A program made the translations under genes and the position numbers. The notes below the pieces were generated by a model. It was given only the letters and a program-made list of their open reading frames with translations, was not told where the DNA came from and did not search any database. From assembly GCA_023388055.1 (NCBI GenBank), contig JAEWGW010000019.1:62001-126000 (forward strand): a stretch of 64,000 nucleotides of DNA, given 5' to 3'. Position 1 is the stretch's first letter. Each line of letters begins with the position of its first letter. This DNA comes from Bacillota bacterium (GTDB lineage: Bacteria; Bacillota; Bacilli; Paenibacillales; NBRC-103111). Below, piece by piece: positions 33,685 to 42,412 of the stretch.

Positions 33685-36018
33685 TTATTCCAAACGAATG
33701 GTGATCTCACCGGCCAAGGCGCCGGCGGGAATACTTACGCTTTGCGCATCCGGCCCGGCTTCAACACCGGAGCCTTCCACAGCGGCCACCGCTCCCATAC
33801 TATACAGGGAGATGCGGAAGGGAGCGCCCGTTCCTTCATAACGGATCCGCAGCGCCTGCTGTTCCCGCTCCGCCGACACGGTCAGCGCAACAACTCCTTT
33901 GGTATCCCGAACCTGTACCTTCGCCCGCTGGCTCTCCTCCAACGCATACAGCCGGAGGTCAGCGTCTTCCGCATACGTATAGTCCGGCCGGTGGTCCACA
34001 GCACCCACAGCCACAAAGGAATTCGGCCGCACCCACAGCGGCAGGCTTAGGAAACCATGGTTTTCCCTGATCCAGCGGCCGCCTTCCTCCGTTTCGCCGG
34101 TTAACAGCCGGGTCCATCTCCCGCGGGGCAGGTAGTAATCCACATCCCCCTGCTCGCTGAATACCGGGGCCACTAGCAGGCTGCCGCCTAACATGTACTG
34201 TCGGTCCAGATACAGGCAGGCCGGATCATCCAGGAACTCCAGCACCATCGCCCGCATCACCGGCAGTCCCTCTTCATGCGCCTGGGCGGCAGCGTCGTAG
34301 AGATAGGGCATCAGGCTGCATTTGAGCTTGGTGAAAAAACGGGCCGTATCCACCGATTCCTCGTCATATGCCCATGGCACCCGGTAGGAATGGCTGCCGT
34401 GGAGGCGGCTGTGGCTGGAGAGCAGCCCAAAGGCCAGCCAGCGTTTGAACACATGGGCCGGGGCCGTGTTTTCGAAGCCGCCGATGTCGTGGCTCCAGAA
34501 GCCGAAGCCGGAGAGGCCCAAGGACAGGCCGCCCCGCAGACTTTCCGCCATAGCCCCATAGTCGGCGTAGCAGTCCCCGCCCCAGTGGACGGGAAACTGC
34601 TGGCAGCCCACCGTGGCGGAACGGGCAAAGACCGCAGCTTCTCCCGGTCCCAACAGCTCCTCCAGCACGTTGAACACAGTACGGTTATATAAGAAGGTAT
34701 AATAATTATGCATCAGAACCGGATCAGAGCCGTCCGCATACGCCACATCCACCGGAATACGTTCGCCGAAGTCGGTTTTGAAGGCGTCCACACCCATCTC
34801 TACCAAGTCCTTGAGGTAACCGGCATACCAGGAGCAGGCCTCGGGATTGGTGAAGTCCAACAAACCCATCCCCGGCTGCCATTGATCCCCCTGCCACACA
34901 TCGCCGTTGGCCCGGCGCAGCAGATATCCCTTTTCCTTCCCCTCGGCAAATAAAGGAGAACGCTGGGCAATATACGGATTAATCCATACGCAAATCTTCA
35001 GGCCCTTTTCCTTCAGCCGGGCCAGCATACCCGCCGGATCGGGAAATACCCGCCGGTCCCACCGGAAATCCGTCCAATGGAATTCCTTCATCCAGAAGCA
35101 GTCAAAATGGAACACATGAAGGGGAATATCCCGATCCTTCATGCCGTCCACAAAGGAGGTTACCGTCTCCTCATCGTATTGGGTCGTGAAGGAGGTGGAC
35201 AGCCATAAGCCGAAGCTCCAGGCCGGAGGCAGGGCGGGTTTGCCGGTCAGCTCTGTATACCGGCCCAGAACATCCTTCATAGTAGGGCCGGCAAGAATGT
35301 AATATTCCATTGTTTCGCCGGGCACGCTGAACTGGGCCTTTTTCACCTTTTCCGAAGCCAGCTCGAAGGACACCCGTCCCGGATGGTTCACCAAAACACC
35401 ATATCCTTTGCTGCTGATGTAAAAAGGAATGTTCTTGTACGCCTGCTCGGTGCTGGTGCCGCCATCGGCATTCCAGATATCCACGGTTTGTCCATTTTTC
35501 ACAAAAGGGGTAAACCGCTCGCCCAAGCCATACAGGCATTCCCCGATATCCAGCTCCAGCTCCTCCCGGACGTAAGCGGTATCATTGGCATCCCGGATAT
35601 AAGCCATGGATTTGGAGGCGCTTCCAGTCAAGCGGCGGTTATTCTCAAAAAAATCCACCCGCCATTCCTCGCCGGAGCTTATTCGAACGGACACCCCCCC
35701 GCTGCGGAGTATAGCCACGCCGTCCGTTTCCTCCACGGACAGGTGGTCATTCCCCGGTACGGAAAAAAGAGAGAAGGCGGGTCCCCGCTCCACTTCTCCC
35801 ATATGGTGCATCAGCCTGATTCCGATTACCCCGGGCAGAGGGGAGAAAAAACGAACGGTCAGCAGCATGGTGTCCAGCATACTTCCTCTTCCCTGCAAGG
35901 GCCGCGGCGCAGCATACGCTGTCAGCCCTTCCGGGTCAAGCTCAATCTCATGGGGCTGTACGGCTCCCATAACGGTAAATCCCTTGCGAATCATCCAATT
36001 GCCATCGGTAAACTTCAT
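33685..36018 (-). CDS. yicI: Alpha-xylosidase, glycoside hydrolase family 31 (YicI-like)
   Basis: A 777-aa cytoplasmic enzyme that releases alpha-linked xylose (as from isoprimeverose or xyloglucan oligosaccharides). The nucleophile is D416 in KTDFGERIP and the acid/base is D482 in WGGDCYADYG, the same numbers as in E. coli YicI. The N-terminal beta-sandwich, (beta/alpha)8 barrel and C-terminal beta domains are all present. ATG 36018 follows AGGTGATGCCGCA. No sugar transporter gene lies adjacent; it appears monocistronic. Confidence 0.93.
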   Translation of the reverse strand: MKFTDGNWMIRKGFTVMGAVQPHEIELDPEGLTAYAAPRPLQGRGSMLDTMLLTVRFFSPLPGVIGIRLMHHMGEVERGPAFSLFSVPGNDHLSVEETDGVAILRSGGVSVRISSGEEWRVDFFENNRRLTGSASKSMAYIRDANDTAYVREELELDIGECLYGLGERFTPFVKNGQTVDIWNADGGTSTEQAYKNIPFYISSKGYGVLVNHPGRVSFELASEKVKKAQFSVPGETMEYYILAGPTMKDVLGRYTELTGKPALPPAWSFGLWLSTSFTTQYDEETVTSFVDGMKDRDIPLHVFHFDCFWMKEFHWTDFRWDRRVFPDPAGMLARLKEKGLKICVWINPYIAQRSPLFAEGKEKGYLLRRANGDVWQGDQWQPGMGLLDFTNPEACSWYAGYLKDLVEMGVDAFKTDFGERIPVDVAYADGSDPVLMHNYYTFLYNRTVFNVLEELLGPGEAAVFARSATVGCQQFPVHWGGDCYADYGAMAESLRGGLSLGLSGFGFWSHDIGGFENTAPAHVFKRWLAFGLLSSHSRLHGSHSYRVPWAYDEESVDTARFFTKLKCSLMPYLYDAAAQAHEEGLPVMRAMVLEFLDDPACLYLDRQYMLGGSLLVAPVFSEQGDVDYYLPRGRWTRLLTGETEEGGRWIRENHGFLSLPLWVRPNSFVAVGAVDHRPDYTYAEDADLRLYALEESQRAKVQVRDTKGVVALTVSAEREQQALRIRYEGTGAPFRISLYSMGAVAAVEGSGVEAGPDAQSVSIPAGALAGEITIRLE

Positions 36019-36052
36019 TGCGGCATCACCTGATCCTTTCTTATGTACAAAA

Positions 36053-36160
36053 CCGGCTGTCTGAAGACTCCGAGTACATAAGTGCCGCTTATTTTGACAG
36101 GCAAAGTCTCCTAAACTACGGAGACCTTGCCGTCAAAACGGGTTCTGATGTCTTCGAACG
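36053..36160. repeat. Palindromic hairpin element between GH31 and the P-type ATPase
   Basis: Inner arms TTTTGACAGGCAAAGTCTCC (36092-36111) and GGAGACCTTGCCGTCAAAA (36120-36138) are near-perfect complements with an 8-nt loop. Outer parts carry CTGTCTGAAGAC and, opposite, GTCTTCGAA. The arm resembles the one at 1131-1172 (both ACCCG / TTTTG / GAC / CTCC in order). It has no T-run and lies just beyond the end of the ATPase gene. Confidence 0.55.
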
Positions 36161-36163
36161 CTC

Positions 36164-38824
36164 TTAATTCAACCGGCTTCTTTTAAACACTTTCAGGATT
36201 TCCGCTACGATCATGGGCAGCAGGCTCAAGCCGGCAATGATCAGCCAGTCGGTGATTCCCAGGGCATGGACATTGAAAATCCGGGCGATGGGTGCGATGG
36301 AGATAATGCAGACCTGGAGCACAACGCCGAACAGGAAGGAATACACCAGCTTCATGTTGGAGCCGAAGCCCAGCTTAAAGATGGATTCCGTGTCCGAACG
36401 CAGGTTGAAGGAATGAACCAGCTGGGAGAAGCTCAATACACCGAAGGCCAGGGTTTGCGCATGGCGCAGAGCATCCTCGGAATAACCCTCGGGCATCAGC
36501 GGGAAGAAGCCCATGTGGTCCGTGTACATTTTCATACCGATAATAAACGCCGTAAGGGTGGCTACACCAATAATCGCCCCGTACAGCAGGATGTACCCGA
36601 TTTTGCCGTGGAACAGACTTTCCTTGGCGGAGCGGGGTTTTTCCTTCATGACGGTCGGGTTCTTGGGGTCCATCCCCAAAGACAGGGCAGGCAGGGTATC
36701 GGTGACAAGGTTAACCCACAGAATATGGATCGGCCGCAGCGGTGTCGCCCACCCGAAGAGAATCGCCAGGAACAACGCCACTATTTCGCCCAGATTACAG
36801 GATAGCAGGAATAAAATGGACTTCTTTATATTTCGATAAATGTTTCGTCCTTCCTCCACAGCTTTGACGATTGATGAAAAATTATCGTCGGTGAGCACCA
36901 TATCCGCAGCGCCCTTGGCCACATCCGTTCCGGTAATGCCCATGGCTACTCCGATATCCGCCTGCTTGAGGGAAGGGGCGTCATTCACGCCGTCCCCGGT
37001 CATGGAGACAATATTGCCTCTTTGCCGCAGGGCGCTAACGATCTTCACCTTGTGCTCGGGGGAAACCCGGGCAAACACACGGAGAGTGTCAATCCGGCTG
37101 GACAGCTCCTGCTCCGAAATTTGGTCAAGCTCCACACCAGACAAAACCTCGTCCTTGGAGGAGGCGATGCCCAACTCGCTGGCGATGGCAAATGCGGTAT
37201 CCTTATGGTCGCCGGTGATCATAACCGTTTTGACCCCGGCTTGCTTGCACAGGGCGATAGAGTCGGCTACCTCCGTCCGCGGCGGGTCGATCATCCCCAC
37301 CAGACCGGCGAAGACCAGATCCTTTTCCATTTCATCCACGGGAATATGCCGGTCCGGCACAGGGCGGTAAGCCGCCCCCAACACCCGCAGAGCTTTGTCG
37401 GACATGCTTTGCGCCGCGTCCATAATCGCCTTCCGGTCGGCATCGGTCATCGGCTCCACAGTGCCATTCCTGTGAATGCCGGTGGAGATGGTCAGCAGGT
37501 TATCGATGGCACCTTTGGTATGGACGCGGAATTCCCCGTTGTACATGTTTAGCGTGGACATCAGCTTCCGGTCGGAGTCAAAGGGGATTTCATTCACCCG
37601 CCGATGCTCCTCATCCAGTGTTTTTTTATCCAGATTAACTTGATCTCCCGCTACCAGCAGCGCGATTTCCGTAGGGTCTCCGGTTTTGGAGCCAGCTGTA
37701 TATGTAGCGTCATTACAAAGCACCAATGTCTCCAGCAGGAGCCGGTGGGAATCGGTGGCGGTGGAGAGCTGGTCCAGCTTGGCCGATTGGCCGTCTGCAT
37801 AAAATTCCGTCACGGTCATCTTATTCTGCGTCAGGGTACCGGTTTTGTCCGAGCAGATGATATTTACGGAGCCCAGAGCCTCAACGGCAGGCAGCTTCCG
37901 GATTATCACATTTTGCTTGATCATGCGCTGTACGCCGATGGCCAGCACGATGGACACAATGGCAATCATGCCTTCGGGGATAGCGGCTACGGCCAAGCTG
38001 ATGGCGGTCATGAACATTTCCAGCAGCTCGCGGCCTTGAAGCAAACCGATGCCGAACATGACCACGCAGATGCCGATGGCAGCGATACCCAGATATTTGC
38101 CCACTTGCGCCAGATTCTTCTGAAGGGGAGTGGTATCCTCGTCAGCCTGCTCCAGCAAAGTGGCGATTTTGCCGATTTGGGAATCCATGCCTGTAGCTAC
38201 GGCAACCCCTTCGCCGCGGCCATACGTCACCAGAGTGGACATAAAAGCCATGTTTTTCTGGTCACCCAAAGGCAAATCGGCGGGGTTGGCGGTTTCCGGA
38301 GCGAAATCCGCCTGTTTGTCAACGGGCACCGATTCACCGGTCAGGGCGGATTCCTCGATCTGCAGATTGGCGGATTCCGTAAGCCTGAGGTCGCAGGGAA
38401 TATAACGGCCTGCATCCAGAATAATCAGGTCTCCGGGCACCACATCCTCGGATGGAATTTCCTTCAGCTCGCCGCCCCGTCTGACCACCGCCCGGGGAGT
38501 GGACATCTGCTTAAGAGCCTCCAGAGCATGCTCCGCCTTGGATTCCTGAACAACACCCACCACTGCGTTCAACACCACAACCAGGAAAATAATCAGGGCA
38601 TCCGCGATTTCTCCCATAATACCTGAAATAAGCGCGGCGCCAATGAGCACATAAACCAGAACATCGTTAATTTGGGCAAAGATCCGCTGCAGCAGGGATT
38701 TCTGCTTTTTGCCGGCCAACCGGTTCGGGCCGTGTTCGGCGAGCCGTTTCGCCGCTTCCTCATCACTTAAGCCCTGCTGGGGATTCACCCGCAGCTCCTC
38801 CAACGTTTTCTCCTTCGTTTTCAT
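36164..38824 (-). CDS. P-type cation ATPase, calcium (P2A) type
   Basis: An 886-aa pump. The phosphorylated Asp is D326 in CSDKTGTLT; TGES lies near residue 162 and GDGVNDAPSLK in the hinge. Ca2+-site residues of SERCA-type pumps are recognisable in helix 6 (WVNLVTD) and helix 5 (NLGE). In helix 4 the usual PEGLPA reads PEGMIA (283-288). The Glu is kept but Leu-Pro is not, so ion choice deserves care. ATG 38824 is chosen on family length; the nearest good site (AGGGTGGTG) lies about 15 bases away, so a TTG or GTG slightly upstream is possible. Confidence 0.9.
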   Translation of the reverse strand: MKTKEKTLEELRVNPQQGLSDEEAAKRLAEHGPNRLAGKKQKSLLQRIFAQINDVLVYVLIGAALISGIMGEIADALIIFLVVVLNAVVGVVQESKAEHALEALKQMSTPRAVVRRGGELKEIPSEDVVPGDLIILDAGRYIPCDLRLTESANLQIEESALTGESVPVDKQADFAPETANPADLPLGDQKNMAFMSTLVTYGRGEGVAVATGMDSQIGKIATLLEQADEDTTPLQKNLAQVGKYLGIAAIGICVVMFGIGLLQGRELLEMFMTAISLAVAAIPEGMIAIVSIVLAIGVQRMIKQNVIIRKLPAVEALGSVNIICSDKTGTLTQNKMTVTEFYADGQSAKLDQLSTATDSHRLLLETLVLCNDATYTAGSKTGDPTEIALLVAGDQVNLDKKTLDEEHRRVNEIPFDSDRKLMSTLNMYNGEFRVHTKGAIDNLLTISTGIHRNGTVEPMTDADRKAIMDAAQSMSDKALRVLGAAYRPVPDRHIPVDEMEKDLVFAGLVGMIDPPRTEVADSIALCKQAGVKTVMITGDHKDTAFAIASELGIASSKDEVLSGVELDQISEQELSSRIDTLRVFARVSPEHKVKIVSALRQRGNIVSMTGDGVNDAPSLKQADIGVAMGITGTDVAKGAADMVLTDDNFSSIVKAVEEGRNIYRNIKKSILFLLSCNLGEIVALFLAILFGWATPLRPIHILWVNLVTDTLPALSLGMDPKNPTVMKEKPRSAKESLFHGKIGYILLYGAIIGVATLTAFIIGMKMYTDHMGFFPLMPEGYSEDALRHAQTLAFGVLSFSQLVHSFNLRSDTESIFKLGFGSNMKLVYSFLFGVVLQVCIISIAPIARIFNVHALGITDWLIIAGLSLLPMIVAEILKVFKRSRLN

Positions 38825-39073
38825 GTACCAGATTGTCAACACCACCCTTATTCAGATTCACTTGTTCATCTGACTGGCATCCTTTCAAATACCCGGATTT
38901 CAGGTTTTTGAAGCATTTGCCAAATCCTTGTTGGACATTACGGTTCATAGGCTTGTCCGGTTTCGGGAATTTGCCTGTGGGGACAAACTTCAGTCATGTC
39001 CCGCATATGCTTGATCATAGGGATAAATCATACGGAGTGGACATTTCTTTTGGGAAAAGGGGGACAGGAATAC

Positions 39074-39742
39074 ATGCTGGAATGGATGTTGCTTTTTATC
39101 CAGATTATGATTATCAACCTGGTGTTATCCGGCGACAACGCGGTGGTTATCGCTATGGCCAGCCGCAAGCTGCCTCATGAGCAGCAGAAAAGAGCCATCT
39201 GGTGGGGCGCCTTCGGTGCCATCGCCCTGCGGCTTTTGTTAACCGCGGTCGCTGTCGTATTGCTGCAAATCGCCTACATTCAGGCCATCGGATCCCTGCT
39301 ATTGCTGTACATTGCCATCAAGCTGCTGATTGATGAGGAAAAGGACCACCGGGTGAAGGAAGCGTCCACCTTAGGCAATGCCATCCGGACGATTATTGCG
39401 GCCGACTTCATTATGAGTCTGGACAATGTGCTGGCCATTGCGGCCAGAGCGGATAACAATTTTTCGGTTATTCTTCTCGGCGTCGGGCTTAGTGTGCCCA
39501 TCATTATCTGGGGTAGTACACTGGTGGTGAAACTCCTTCACCGGTTTCCGGTGCTGGTTTATCTGGGTGCAGGAATTCTGGGGTATACAGCCGGGGAAAT
39601 GATGGTGAAGGATCCGAAAATGATGGAGCTGATGAACAGTCATCTGTGGCACAGCAGCATGCCCTGGGCAACGGCCGGGATTGTGCTGGGGGCGGGATTA
39701 TTGAAGAAGCTGCTGGAGCCGGAGGCCGGCAGGACAGCATAA
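39074..39742 (+). CDS. TerC/YjbE-family integral membrane protein
   Basis: A 222-aa protein with about seven membrane helices. The two TerC motifs are NLVLSGDNAVVIAMAS near residue 15 and DFIMSLDNVLAIAARA near 110, whose Asp residues are thought to bind metal. TerC proteins export Mn2+ and, in B. subtilis, help load metal into secreted enzymes. The gene lies directly before a secreted metal-dependent phosphatase. ATG 39074 has AGGAA upstream; earlier in-frame starts lack a site. Confidence 0.9.
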   Translation: MLEWMLLFIQIMIINLVLSGDNAVVIAMASRKLPHEQQKRAIWWGAFGAIALRLLLTAVAVVLLQIAYIQAIGSLLLLYIAIKLLIDEEKDHRVKEASTLGNAIRTIIAADFIMSLDNVLAIAARADNNFSVILLGVGLSVPIIIWGSTLVVKLLHRFPVLVYLGAGILGYTAGEMMVKDPKMMELMNSHLWHSSMPWATAGIVLGAGLLKKLLEPEAGRTA

Positions 39743-39774
39743 GGGAGCAGGAACCAAGAATAGAGAACAGGGAG

Positions 39775-39804
39775 CAGCAGCCTTTGAGGCCTGCTGTTTT
39801 TGCG
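39775..39804 (+). terminator. Terminator after terC
   Basis: Stem CAGCAGCC (39775-39782) with GGCCTGCTG (39788-39796, one bulged base), then TTTTT. Confidence 0.7.
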
Positions 39805-39838
39805 TTTGCACAGATCTTTACGAAATCTCAATCTTCCC

Positions 39839-39902
39839 TTTACATTGCAATAACCTAATTCCCTATCCCGTTAATCTCCTATTTACACTCCCCGATTATG
39901 AT
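39839..39902 (+). promoter_or_regulatory. Candidate Pho box and promoter of the alkaline phosphatase
   Basis: PhoP-like hexamers in two pairs with 11-bp spacing: TTTACA (39839) with ATAACC (39850), and TTAATC (39871) with TTTACA (39882). A TATGAT -10 is at 39897-39902 with no good -35, the usual layout of PhoP-activated promoters. PhoP control is inferred. Confidence 0.4.
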
Positions 39903-39968
39903 GATTAAAGCGTCAGCATCAAGACTTGCTCAGGTATTCATATGAAACCAGATAAGGGAGAGATCGAA

Positions 39969-41678
39969 TTGAACAAGTATGCAAAAATCATCATAACCGG
40001 CGGGCTGGCCCTGTCCTTGCTGCCGGCGGCTGCTGTGGAGCAAAAAGTAACAGCTGCGGAAGCGGCGGCTCCCGCCTCCAAAAATCTCATCGTCCTGATC
40101 GGTGACGGCATGGGTCCCGCCCAAGTAACTGCCGGACGTGATTACCTCAAGTACATAAAGAACATCAACCACCTGGAGCTGGACAGCTATTATGTAGGAC
40201 AAGCCACAACCTTCGCTGACCGCGGAGAAGACGGGGGCGTTTTGGTATCGGGTATCGTAACAGACTCCGCTTCCGCAGGCACCGCATTCGCCACCGGCCA
40301 TAAAACTTACAATGCCGGAATCAGCGTATCCAATGAAGATATTTCCTTGCCGTTTGCCTCCGTGCTGGAAGCGGCTGAAGCTGCGGGCAAGGTGACCGGC
40401 CTTGTGACAACAGCGCGGATCACCCATGCGACCCCCGCTGTTTATGGATCCCACGTACGAAGCCGCGATAATGAATCGGCCATTGCCAGCCAATATCTGG
40501 ACAGCGGCATTGACGTGCTGTTCGGCGGCGGCAAGCAATTCTTTACGACTACTGCCGAGAAGGGCAAACGCACGGACAAGAACATTATCGGCGATTTCCA
40601 AACCAAGGGATATGAAGTTGCTTACGATGCCGCAGGACTTGCTTCCATTAAAAGCAGCAAGGCGCTGGGACTGTTCAACAGCTCTCACGTAGCTTACACG
40701 CCGGACCGGGACGAAACTGTGCCGAGCCTGGCCCAAATGACATCTAAGGCTTTGGATATTCTGTCCAAGGATACCAACGGCTTTGCTATCATGATCGAAG
40801 GCGGCCGGATTGACCATGCCTCCCACGCCAACGACTTCTCCACCACCATCGACGAAGTCCTGGATTTTGACGCAGCAGTGAAGGTGGCTATGGATTTTGC
40901 CAAGAAGGACGGCAACACCTCTGTAGTCATTACAGCCGACCATGAAACCGGCGGTCTGTCCCTGGCCCGCGATAATATTTATGAGAGCAACTATGATCTC
41001 TGGGACAAGCAAATTCATTCCTCCGAGTCCATTGCCGCAGCGCTGAAGGCTGCCAAAACACCGGAAGAAATCAAGCAAATCGTTCAAGGCAATACCTGGA
41101 TCACTGATCTGACCGATGAGGAAATCACGCAAATCATGGCTGGCGACGGCTCCTCCTACGGCCGCGAGGGCAGCTACAATGCGGTTATCGCCAAACGTCT
41201 TCTCATCGGCTGGACCGGTCACGGCCATTCCGGTGTGGATGTGGGTGTATGGGCATACGGTCCTATCGCAAATTTGGTGAAGGGCCAAGTGGATAATACC
41301 GATATTGCCAAAAGCTCCGCCAAGGTTCTCGGTGTGGATCTGGATGCTGCCACGGCCAAGCTTCAGGCCAAGACTATCTACCCCAAGTTCAAAATCAACC
41401 GCAACAAGGAAGTGCTGTACCCTGCCAAGGCACTGGCCGAAAAAATGGGCATCACGGTTGCCTATGACGATGCTTCCCGGGCAGTGAAGCTGACCGGTTC
41501 CGCTGGTGAGTATTCCGTAAACGTGGATTCCCTGGCCGTAAGCTGGAACGGCGCCGCCGACTCTATCACTGCAGAGAACGATTACGGCAAGCTGTATCTG
41601 CCCCTCTCCGCCTTCAGCAAACTGACCGGCAAGAGTCTCGTGTGGGATTCCCTGTCCGAACGGATTCTGCTGCCGTAA
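39969..41678 (+). CDS. Secreted alkaline phosphatase with C-terminal stalk-like domain
   Basis: A 569-aa phosphomonoesterase. N-terminal Sec signal (about residues 1-32). The catalytic domain has metal ligand D46 (IGDGMG), nucleophile S100 (TDSASAG), EGGRIDHASHAND, TADHETGG and TGHGHSGVDV. The last 95 residues resemble the copper-amine-oxidase N-like repeat that Paenibacilli attach to surface proteins (LYPAKALAEKMG; LYLPLSAFSKLTG). TTG 39969 is chosen: AAGGGAGAG lies seven bases before it and the signal peptide then begins cleanly. Its stop overlaps the next start (TAATG), so the ABC genes are translationally coupled to it. Confidence 0.92.
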   Translation: MNKYAKIIITGGLALSLLPAAAVEQKVTAAEAAAPASKNLIVLIGDGMGPAQVTAGRDYLKYIKNINHLELDSYYVGQATTFADRGEDGGVLVSGIVTDSASAGTAFATGHKTYNAGISVSNEDISLPFASVLEAAEAAGKVTGLVTTARITHATPAVYGSHVRSRDNESAIASQYLDSGIDVLFGGGKQFFTTTAEKGKRTDKNIIGDFQTKGYEVAYDAAGLASIKSSKALGLFNSSHVAYTPDRDETVPSLAQMTSKALDILSKDTNGFAIMIEGGRIDHASHANDFSTTIDEVLDFDAAVKVAMDFAKKDGNTSVVITADHETGGLSLARDNIYESNYDLWDKQIHSSESIAAALKAAKTPEEIKQIVQGNTWITDLTDEEITQIMAGDGSSYGREGSYNAVIAKRLLIGWTGHGHSGVDVGVWAYGPIANLVKGQVDNTDIAKSSAKVLGVDLDAATAKLQAKTIYPKFKINRNKEVLYPAKALAEKMGITVAYDDASRAVKLTGSAGEYSVNVDSLAVSWNGAADSITAENDYGKLYLPLSAFSKLTGKSLVWDSLSERILLP

Positions 41679-42412
41679 TGATGAAGAAAGCGATGATCGA
41701 GCTTCACGGGGTCCGCAAGGACTTTGTCGTTTCGGACAGGCGGCTTCCCATCCTTCACATTCCGCAATGGAATGTGGAGGCCGGGGGCCGCCTGGCCTTG
41801 CTGGGGCCTAGCGGAAGCGGGAAAAGCACCGTGCTGCATTTGCTTAGCGGTATCCTCCGGGCGGACCACGGAGAGCTGCGTGTGGCGGACACGCCTCTCC
41901 ATGAGCTGAATGAAGCAGAGCGTGACCGTTTCCGGCTGCGCCATGTCGGATATATCATGCAGGATTTTCACTTGATCGGCTCCTTGACGGCGGCTGAGAA
42001 CGTGGAGCTGATGCTGCCCCAAGTCTTACGGAGAGACAAGCGGAAGCTGCTGCGGGAATGGTTCGGCCGGGTGGGTCTGGCCGACCGGATGGACCATCTA
42101 CCCGGACAGCTCTCCCGCGGCCAGCAGCAGCGGACGGCCATCGTGCGTGCGCTGATCGGTGCGCCGCCCCTGGTGCTGGCGGACGAACCCACCGGGAGCC
42201 TGGACTTTGAGTCTGCGGAGCTGGTGATGCGCCTGCTCTTGGAGCTTTGCGCTGATCAGGGAAGCACCTTGATGGCAGTTACCCATGATCTTCATCTGGC
42301 GCAGCTGTTTCCGGAACGGATCGGGATCGGAGAGATGAATACGGTATTGGCGGCGCATTCCTCTGCGAGGCAGGAGAATCTGCTGCAGCGGAAGGAGGCG
42401 CTTGAAGCATGA
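41678..42412 (+). CDS. ABC transporter ATPase (LolD/MacB-like)
   Basis: A 244-aa ATPase with Walker A GPSGSGKST, signature LSRGQQQRTAI, Walker B LVLADEPTGSLD and a switch His in VTHD. It belongs to the class that works with FtsX-like permeases. Start ATG 41678 overlaps the phosphatase stop; ATG 41681 is equally possible and neither has a strong site, consistent with coupling. Its stop overlaps the permease start (ATGA). Confidence 0.9.
   Translation: MMKKAMIELHGVRKDFVVSDRRLPILHIPQWNVEAGGRLALLGPSGSGKSTVLHLLSGILRADHGELRVADTPLHELNEAERDRFRLRHVGYIMQDFHLIGSLTAAENVELMLPQVLRRDKRKLLREWFGRVGLADRMDHLPGQLSRGQQQRTAIVRALIGAPPLVLADEPTGSLDFESAELVMRLLLELCADQGSTLMAVTHDLHLAQLFPERIGIGEMNTVLAAHSSARQENLLQRKEALEA

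Noticed and set aside
37604..38626. 340-codon plus-strand frame opposite the P-type ATPase
   Set aside because: Shadow of the ATPase gene: the opposite frame has all conserved pump motifs, this one has none.
38846..39073. yybP-ykoY manganese riboswitch upstream of terC or of the P-ATPase
   Set aside because: Expected because both gene types often have it, but I found none of its conserved helices or loop sequences on either strand.
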